Of a DNA stretch of 45,645 nucleotides, positions 41,547 through 45,645 are shown one piece after another. How positions within the stretch are numbered: the stretch's first letter is position 1; the number at the start of each line of letters is the position of its first letter. Position numbers and translations under genes: made by a program. The notes under the pieces were generated by a model. That model saw nothing but the letters and a program-made list of their open reading frames with translations. It was not told the origin of the DNA and searched no databases. Source of the DNA: a virus; IMG/VR virus record IMGVR_UViG_3300043536_000027, positions 1 through 45,645 of that record; one strand, written 5' to 3'.

Positions 41547-41933
41547 TTAGCTCACATGCACAGTCAAGGTGCCGGACGTGGGGGAGTCGGTGGACAGGAC
41601 GGTCATCAGCCGGTTCCCATTCACCTCATGCTTGATCACCTCCACCTTCGCTGGGACCACGGTCGCAGAAGTCGAAACAGTCTCAGCCTCTCCGGCAGCA
41701 TCCAGTTCAGCCTGGGCGGCCGTCAAGGAAGCCTCCGCCGTGGCAAGGGACGCCTTCAGGGAGGCGATCTGGGCCTCATCTGTGGCGATAGACTGGTTTG
41801 CCTCGGACAGAGCCGCCTGGGTCGTCGTGAGCGCGGCATTGGCCGTGGTCAGGTCGGACCTGAGTTCAGAGATGAAGGTGAGGGCTTCGGCCTCAGTGAT
41901 CTGGTCAAGGGCCTTGTCGGTTGCGTCGGACAT
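41547..41933 (-). CDS. Coiled-coil protein (128 aa)
   Basis: The start lies after AGGAGACACA. A long Ala/Thr/Ser-rich coiled coil (about residues 15-85, LTTANAALTTTQAALSEANQ) ends in a small beta-like tail (VIKHEVNGNRLMTVL ... TVHVS). No TM. Composition resembles phage tail-fibre-type stalks or scaffolding accessory proteins, but the position is among early minus genes. Function unknown. Confidence 0.65.
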   Translation of the reverse strand: MSDATDKALDQITEAEALTFISELRSDLTTANAALTTTQAALSEANQSIATDEAQIASLKASLATAEASLTAAQAELDAAGEAETVSTSATVVPAKVEVIKHEVNGNRLMTVLSTDSPTSGTLTVHVS

Positions 41934-41985
41934 TGTGTCTCCTGTTGGTTGGGTTATTTATTTTGTTTCGGTGAAATTAATTATT

Positions 41986-42198
41986 CTATAGCACGGCCAG
42001 CGAGCAGTTCCCCGTTTCTGTCACACTGAAATGTCTACCATGGGTTTGGACCGAGAAGGTGACTCCCTGGGTATACCAAGGTTCAGACAATGCCTCTGCG
42101 ATGGGGTCACGGGACTTGAGTTTCCGAACCCGTTCTACTTCTTCGGTGAGATCACGAACTTGTATTTTCAAAAAGTAGATTTGCTCTTCTTGAGTCAT
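41986..42198 (-). CDS. Small protein with N-terminal coiled coil (70 aa)
   Basis: MTQEEQIYFLKIQVRDLTEE followed by VERVRKLKSRD suggests a short coiled coil; the rest (YTQGVTFSVQTHGRHFSVTE) is beta-like. Its ATG overlaps the stop of the preceding small gene. Not recognised. Confidence 0.55.
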   Translation of the reverse strand: MTQEEQIYFLKIQVRDLTEEVERVRKLKSRDPIAEALSEPWYTQGVTFSVQTHGRHFSVTETGNCSLAVL

Positions 42199-42374
42199 GG
42201 CTTCTCCAGGTTGTTCACCCTGACGGTCCGCAGCGCCTCTCGGGCCACATTCCCCGCCCAGGATAGCGCACCCCCGTCAGGGCAGTGCGCTGCGATCAGT
42301 TCAAGAGCCTGGCGGCAGATGTCCAGGTCTCTGACCGTCTTCCAAACCACTGGGTCCGAGATGTCAACCTTCAT
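42195..42374 (-). CDS. Hypothetical protein (59 aa)
   Basis: ATG after CAGGGGGAAAC. Reads MKVDISDPVVWKTVRDLDIC, then RQALELIAAHCPDGGALSWA, and ends in VRVNNLEKP. Good ribosome binding site, tight operon spacing and ATGA coupling to the gene after it. Function unknown. Confidence 0.6.
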   Translation of the reverse strand: MKVDISDPVVWKTVRDLDICRQALELIAAHCPDGGALSWAGNVAREALRTVRVNNLEKP

Positions 42375-42427
42375 GTTTCCCCCTGAGTTACATTCTACGT
42401 CTTATGCCAGATGGCGCAAGGGTGAAT

Positions 42428-42718
42428 TTACACCTTCCAACCATTCTTTCGGTGCAGTTCCTTCCGGGCCTTAGCAACAAAGGCTTCGTCCCAGGCGGAC
42501 ACACGCTCCACCCAGGTAGCGGGGTCGCCACCGGTATGGGTGGGGTTGAGCCAAACCAACATGTCATCCACCTGGATAAGCAGTGTCATGTGCTCCAAAT
42601 CTTTCAGGTCATCTGCTTCTACTCCCCCACGGGGGGCGATGCCAGACTCGTCAGCTCGCGCCACGAGGTAACGCCATGTCTGCAAGGCAGACTTGTGCTC
42701 GAACGCCGAGTCGATCAC
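42428..42718 (-). CDS. Hypothetical protein (96 aa)
   Basis: Starts with GTG overlapping the stop of the RepL-like gene (GTGA), so it is probably co-translated. An N-terminal helical segment is followed by LEHMTLLIQVDDMLVWLN and a basic Trp-containing C-terminus. Not recognised. A role tied to the replication protein is possible from coupling only. Confidence 0.6.
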   Translation of the reverse strand: MIDSAFEHKSALQTWRYLVARADESGIAPRGGVEADDLKDLEHMTLLIQVDDMLVWLNPTHTGGDPATWVERVSAWDEAFVAKARKELHRKNGWKV

Positions 42719-43095
42719 TCCTCTACCTTGGGCTCACCCTTGATCACGAACCGAACAGATGCCTCCTCTTTGAAGCAGGCAATCTTCTCAGCCAGTCCAT
42801 GTCCCTTCATCCAGTATGGGTGGACCACAGACGGGTTCAGGAAGATGGTTGACCAACTCTTGTTCCTACGGAGTAGTCCAGCAGCCTCCAGCCCAGAGAA
42901 CGCCCGCCAGATGGTCTGACGGCTGACTCCCTTCGTCATCTCTTCCGGAAGGTCAACTTTCGTGGTCAGGTATTGAGGGTCCGTAGTCTTCCACAGGTGC
43001 ATGAACAGTCTGAATCCAAACACGCTGTTGATCCTCCCCAGTGCTTCCTGATCCACCGCCCAATTGACAGGCATCCCCTTTTTGTCATCCCTCAT
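42715..43095 (-). CDS. RepL-like winged-helix replication/regulatory protein (126 aa)
   Basis: The ATG at 43095 is chosen for GAGGAGAACGTG upstream. NSVFGFRLFMHLWKTTDPQY, a TTKVDLPEEMTKGVSRQTIW recognition-helix region, LEAAGLLRRNKSWSTIFLNP and YWMKGHGLAEKIACFKEEA together follow the RepL-type plan, with the IFLNP ... W-M-K-G block. RepL proteins start replication of some plasmids and phages at an origin near or within the gene. It is the first gene of the minus operon and faces GTTACA-N-TGTAAC sites. An autoregulatory repressor is the main alternative. Confidence 0.7.
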   Translation of the reverse strand: MRDDKKGMPVNWAVDQEALGRINSVFGFRLFMHLWKTTDPQYLTTKVDLPEEMTKGVSRQTIWRAFSGLEAAGLLRRNKSWSTIFLNPSVVHPYWMKGHGLAEKIACFKEEASVRFVIKGEPKVEE

Positions 43096-43110
43096 CACGT
43101 TCTCCTCACT

Positions 43111-43123
43111 GTTACAGTGTAAC
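43111..43123. promoter_or_regulatory. Operator site GTTACA-G-TGTAAC (perfect)
   Basis: A 13-bp perfect inverted repeat lying 16-28 bases upstream of the RepL-like start codon. Occupation would cover the promoter or the 5-prime end of the transcript. Confidence 0.6.
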
Positions 43124-43176
43124 CCATAGTGATAGTTTCGCCATGCCAATTTTTGACCTGTTCTCAAAAAACGATG

Positions 43177-43189
43177 TTTACAATGTAAC
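43177..43189. promoter_or_regulatory. Operator site TTTACA-A-TGTAAC (one mismatch)
   Basis: Second copy of the same inverted repeat, 66 bases from the first. It is embedded in GATGTT ... AACATC, giving an extended imperfect palindrome (43173-43192). Confidence 0.55.
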
Positions 43190-43227
43190 ATCAGGTGAGT
43201 CGAAATAGGCCATTTGTATTTTGTGGT

Positions 43228-43240
43228 GTTACAATGTATT
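43228..43240. promoter_or_regulatory. Operator site GTTACA-A-TGTATT (half conserved)
   Basis: Third copy, 51 bases from the second; the left half is perfect, the right half degenerate (TGTAtt). A still weaker related stretch follows at about 43247. Confidence 0.45.
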
Positions 43241-43555
43241 TCTCAGTGTTAAAACGTGTCTTTGTAAGCCAAACTATTCCATCACTTACAATTTTGAAGA
43301 ACATAGCATTATAATTATCTACGTGTCTCCCAGGGCTATCGTTCCCAAGTACCGGTTCTCATGGCATCAGAGATCAAAAGCATCTCGCCTCGCTCGCAGC
43401 CTCATTGCCGGCAGGGCTAGACATTCAGAACGCACGGCTGGGAAGCGCCGCGCTTATCTGAATGCCGTGGTATATATATTTTCTCTTGGGATGGAATTCT
43501 CTTTCTCTTGAAAAAATAAAGTGAACCGCGTGAGCGAGTGAACGCCCTCCCAGTT

Positions 43556-43596
43556 AAATAATTAATTCCCATCTGAGAAAATAAATAAATTCCCAT
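43556..43596. repeat. A+T-rich direct repeat ending TTCCCAT
   Basis: AAATAATTAATTCCCAT (43556-43572) and AAATAAATAAATTCCCAT (43579-43596) are two near copies 24 bases apart. Easily melted DNA next to a replication-type gene fits a DNA-unwinding element, as an inference. Confidence 0.5.
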
Positions 43597-43860
43597 GGCG
43601 AAAATGCGCCGAATGCAATTGGGTGGGTATTTTCTTCCTTCTCTCCGCACCTCAGTCATTCCCCCAGCACCCCCCTCCCCAGGGACTATCTAGTCTTGTT
43701 ACGCGCTCAATGCAGCATCCGTACAGGCCAAGCGAGGCGGGCCGCGACTCGGATGGGCCGGCATCCACCACGCATACGCGTGCGCGACCCCACACCACCG
43801 ACCAGACCAGCTCGCGGGTGCGCCTGGAAATGTTCTCTGGGGAAAGGGAGGCGGAGGGAA

Positions 43861-43933
43861 CCGGTGAATCCTTCTCCTCTTACTCAGTGAATCCAATCTC
43901 CACATCCAATCACCACATCCGGTGAATCTTTCT
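43861..43933. repeat. Direct repeat CCGGTGAATC-Y-TTCT
   Basis: Copies at 43861-43875 and 43919-43933, with a partial CAGTGAATCC between. Both lie in the pyrimidine-rich part of the control region. Confidence 0.45.
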
Positions 43934-43972
43934 ACCCTTCCACCTCATCCTCAGCCGGCCAGCCAAGAGGAT

Positions 43973-44034
43973 ACATTCCAAATCAGAATGACTGACTCAA
44001 TGAAACATTCCAAATAGGAATGGACGACTGACTG
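43973..44034. repeat. Pair of ACATTCCAAAT palindromic repeats
   Basis: Copy 1 is at 43973-43997 and copy 2 at 44005-44034. Copy 2 contains the perfect inverted repeat CATTCC-AAATA-GGAATG; copy 1 is imperfect. Each is followed by a GACTGACT-type sequence. An operator pair is likely. Confidence 0.55.
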
Positions 44035-44035
44035 T

Positions 44036-44078
44036 CACCCCCTTACCCCCAAAGTCTAGCAGACGGTGCAAGGGGGTG
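44036..44078. repeat. Hairpin CACCCCCTT/AAGGGGGTG
   Basis: A 9-bp perfect stem (44036-44044 with 44070-44078) and a 25-nt loop, directly after the palindrome pair. Confidence 0.5.
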
Positions 44079-44162
44079 TAGGATGGATGGCGATTGCTGG
44101 GGCGTGGATAGGGCAAGGTGGCTTCGGGCGGATGGGATGGATGATCAGTGAGGCTCGGGGTC

Positions 44163-44189
44163 CAAGGGAATCTCTGCGAGCTTCCCTTG
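44163..44189. repeat. Hairpin CAAGGGAA/TTCCCTTG
   Basis: An 8-bp perfect stem (44163-44170, 44182-44189) with an 11-nt loop; further G+C-rich stems follow to about 44225. No T-run, so not a terminator. It could be a structured RNA or single-strand origin signal. Confidence 0.5.
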
Positions 44190-44326
44190 CGGTCGCAAGT
44201 GTGTGCGGCATCGCCGGCCGTCAAGATCGCTACCCGCTGCGCGGTCCGCTCAATGACTGCCAGCTTCGGAGGCGATGACGTGGACGGAGTGAATGGATCC
44301 GGAGTGGAATAGGTATGCGACGGGCC

Positions 44327-44355
44327 TTGCGGATGGTTGCGTTGCGCACGATACT
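44327..44355 (+). promoter_or_regulatory. Weak promoter candidate for right plus operon
   Basis: TTGCGG (44327-44332), a 17-bp spacer and GATACT (44350-44355). Spacing is ideal but both boxes deviate, and the leader would be only about ten bases before the gene at 44372. Confidence 0.25.
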
Positions 44356-44371
44356 GGGTCGAGGAGATCCA

Positions 44372-44758
44372 ATGGCCAGACCAACTACATTCCCGGCAGA
44401 GTGGAGGCCACTGCTTGACGTGGCCGGATCGGTGCGGGAGCTGGCAGGCCTGGTGGGGTTGCGGTCGTCCACGTCTCTGTGGCGCATGGCGCATGGGCGG
44501 ACGGTCCCGGGCCTGGCGGTAGTCGAGATGCTGAGACAGTTCTGCCAAAAGCATCACCTAGTCATGCCGAAAGAATTAATCTATTACGCCATCCAAAATG
44601 AATCGGAAGCGAATGTGAGGCTGATCGCCGCAGCTCCGGAACTGCTGGCTGCTCTTCAGAAAATGATCGACGTGGCACAGAATCAGAGATCCGCCGAACA
44701 GGAAGATGATGCACTGGAATCCGCACTGATCGCCATCAACAAAGCAGGGGATTTGTAA
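44372..44758 (+). CDS. Putative HTH protein, first gene of plus operon (128 aa)
   Basis: ATG after GAGGAGATCC; longer upstream reading rejected. The N-terminal half (VRELAGLVGLRSSTSLWRMA ... GLAVVEMLRQFCQ) looks like a helix-turn-helix of Cro/YdaS type. The C-terminal half (RLIAAAPELLAALQKMIDVA ... ALIAINKAG) has the APELLxAL pattern frequent in small phage proteins. As the first gene of the operon facing the control region, it could be a regulator. Confidence 0.65.
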   Translation: MARPTTFPAEWRPLLDVAGSVRELAGLVGLRSSTSLWRMAHGRTVPGLAVVEMLRQFCQKHHLVMPKELIYYAIQNESEANVRLIAAAPELLAALQKMIDVAQNQRSAEQEDDALESALIAINKAGDL

Positions 44759-44760
44759 TC

Positions 44761-44856
44761 ATGGACAAGGGACCATACACAAACAACCATCTCCTGCGCT
44801 ATCTGGCCAGACCTAGTGTTGATTTTGACGGAGTGGTCTACTGGATCCGGTCATAG
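44761..44856 (+). CDS. Possible micro-protein (31 aa)
   Basis: ATG two bases after the previous stop, with CAGGGG upstream. Reads [20 protein letters not shown] then [11 protein letters not shown]. The length limits support; spacing and ribosome binding site favour it. Confidence 0.45.
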   Translation: MDKGPYTNNHLLRYLARPSVDFDGVVYWIRS

Positions 44857-44917
44857 TGACAGTCTGGCGGGCCTCTCACTGCTCGCCACACAATCACTAC
44901 CACCAATGGAGGACACC

Positions 44918-45088
44918 ATGCGCGACCCCCTCACAGTCCCGAATGACCCACGCGATACCCGCATGGTATCCCACCAGCTTGCGATGGCTGACCACCTGTA
45001 TGCCATGGCCAGAACTGCCGCCATCCACCAGATGTTTGTCGCGCTGGCCCAAGAAACACTTCTCACACTCACCCCCTCGGAGAACTGA
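44918..45088 (+). CDS. Hypothetical protein (56 aa)
   Basis: ATG at 44918 after TGGAGGACACC; upstream in-frame ATGs are rejected. An amphipathic helical protein ([20 protein letters not shown]). Its stop is one base before the second pentapeptide gene. Confidence 0.6.
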   Translation: MRDPLTVPNDPRDTRMVSHQLAMADHLYAMARTAAIHQMFVALAQETLLTLTPSEN

Positions 45089-45089
45089 C

Positions 45090-45645
45090 ATGCGCCACTA
45101 CTACACTCCTGACGAACTAAAGGAAGTTATCCGTCTCCATGCCCTCTGGCTGGCCGATGCCGATGGCGGAACTCGTGCCGACCTGAGCCGTGCCAACCTG
45201 ATCGGTGCCGACCTGAGCCGTGCCAACCTGAGCAGTGCCGACCTGAGCAGTGCCGACCTGAGCAGTGCCAACCTGAGCAGTGCCGACCTGAGCCGTGCCT
45301 GCCTGAGCGGTGCCAACCTGAGCGGTGCCAACCTGAGCCGTGCCGACCTGAGCCGTGCCTGCCTGAGCGGTGCCAACCTGAGCGGTGCCAACCTGAGCCG
45401 TGCCGACCTGAGCCGTGCCGACCTGAGCGATGCCAACCTGAGCCGTGCCGACCTGAGCGGTGCCAACCTGAGCGATGCCAACCTGAGCGATGCCAACCTG
45501 AGCGATGCCAAAGGCGCGGACTTAGCGCTGGCGATGGGGATGCACATCCCCCCGTCTGGACCTTTCTGGGCATGGAAGAAGTGCCACTCCGAAAATGGTG
45601 ACGTGATTGTCAAGCTCCTAATTCCGGGAGATGCTAGGCGTTCCC
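45090..45645 (+). CDS. Pentapeptide-repeat protein, second copy (partial at window end)
   Basis: ATG one base after the previous stop; 185 codons are visible before the window ends. The N-terminus ([20 protein letters not shown]) is nearly the same as in the gene at 48. About 22 pentapeptides (about residues 30-140; mostly ADLS and ANLS) are followed by [20 protein letters not shown] and [14 protein letters not shown], a C-terminal module known from other phage pentapeptide proteins (DUF5758-like, from memory). If the window is circular, the frame adds PPIPHYTGF and stops at 27-29. Confidence 0.88.
   Translation, partial: MRHYYTPDELKEVIRLHALWLADADGGTRADLSRANLIGADLSRANLSSADLSSADLSSANLSSADLSRACLSGANLSGANLSRADLSRACLSGANLSGANLSRADLSRADLSDANLSRADLSGANLSDANLSDANLSDAKGADLALAMGMHIPPSGPFWAWKKCHSENGDVIVKLLIPGDARRS

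Larger units (their letters stand above)
43096..44371. other. Divergent control region and candidate replication origin
   Basis: About 1.28 kb between the divergent operons, without a convincing gene. It contains the three GTTACA-N-TGTAAC sites, an inverted repeat CATTCAGA/TCTGAATG (43422-43429, 43457-43464) and A+T-rich blocks. It also has pyrimidine-rich and then G-rich strand runs, the CATTCC palindromes and several strong hairpins. These are typical ingredients of a phage origin plus operators. Open frames here (for example 43623-43925) have no ribosome binding site and biased composition. Confidence 0.55.

Noticed and set aside
41347-41547. 66-aa minus-strand frame ending AVAELVDATGNWW
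   Set aside because: The final part is the translated D-arm region of the tRNA-like element, a familiar false ORF.
43623-43925. 100-aa plus-strand frame in the control region
   Set aside because: No ribosome binding site, biased Ser/Pro/His/Arg composition, and it overlaps repeats and palindromes.
43096-44371. Prophage switch with integrase or attachment site
   Set aside because: No integrase, excisionase or tRNA-end duplication is present; the region is better explained as control and origin DNA.

Overview
The window looks like one essentially complete genome of a tailed phage with short-tailed (podovirus-like) virion architecture and moderately high G+C. The evidence is a full DNA-packaging and virion gene set in one operon: terminase small and large subunits, portal, scaffold, major capsid protein, adaptors, a large tail protein, collagen-like fibres, and three ejection-type proteins ending in a giant 1859-residue protein. 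A signal-peptide lytic transglycosylase and a spanin-like protein suggest a Gram-negative host. I see no integrase, excisionase or CI-like repressor, and no DNA polymerase, helicase, primase or RNA polymerase. The only replication-type genes are an SSB and a RepL-like winged-helix protein.

Layout. (1) 48-6538, plus strand: a tightly packed, often ATGA/GTGA-overlapping operon of a pentapeptide-repeat protein, small hypothetical and zinc-ribbon proteins, SSB, a lysis cassette (3-TM protein, SLT lytic transglycosylase, spanin-like protein), a HAD phosphatase-like protein and a membrane-anchored protein. It closes with a strong intrinsic terminator at 6567-6592. (2) 6591-43095, minus strand: the virion operon, read right to left. 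It runs from small regulators and a coiled-coil gene past a tRNA-like element to TerS, TerL (interrupted by a mini-intein), portal, scaffold, capsid, adaptors, a PurD-like ATP-grasp protein, tail proteins and fibres, a glycosyltransferase, a cupin protein and the ejection proteins. Two plus-strand units interrupt it: an HNH-AP2 endonuclease cassette with its own promoter (26439-27071) and a short promoter-terminator RNA unit between portal and terminase (36503-36604). (3) 43096-44371: about 1.3 kb with no convincing gene but dense repeats, operators, A+T-rich blocks and hairpins, interpreted as the control and replication-origin region. (4) 44372-end, plus strand: four small genes, the last being a second pentapeptide-repeat gene running off the window end.

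If the ends are joined, that last gene finishes nine codons into the window, at 27-29, just upstream of the ribosome binding site of the gene at 48. The genome then becomes two divergent operons fired from the single 43.1-44.4 kb control region and converging on the terminator near 6.58 kb. This supports a circular or circularly permuted molecule cut at an arbitrary place.

Most notable: an intein placed inside the TerL Walker A motif with a non-canonical penultimate Ser; a diverged PurD-like ATP-grasp enzyme inside the head-tail gene cluster; a polyvalent-type giant protein with GNAT-like and ParB-like segments in the ejection-protein slot; an oversized Leu-tRNA-like element with no normal anticodon arm; a compact sRNA unit beside a triple TAAAAAGT array; and a RepL-like gene facing repeated GTTACA-N-TGTAAC sites. 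All functions were assigned by reading the sequence; no database search was possible.
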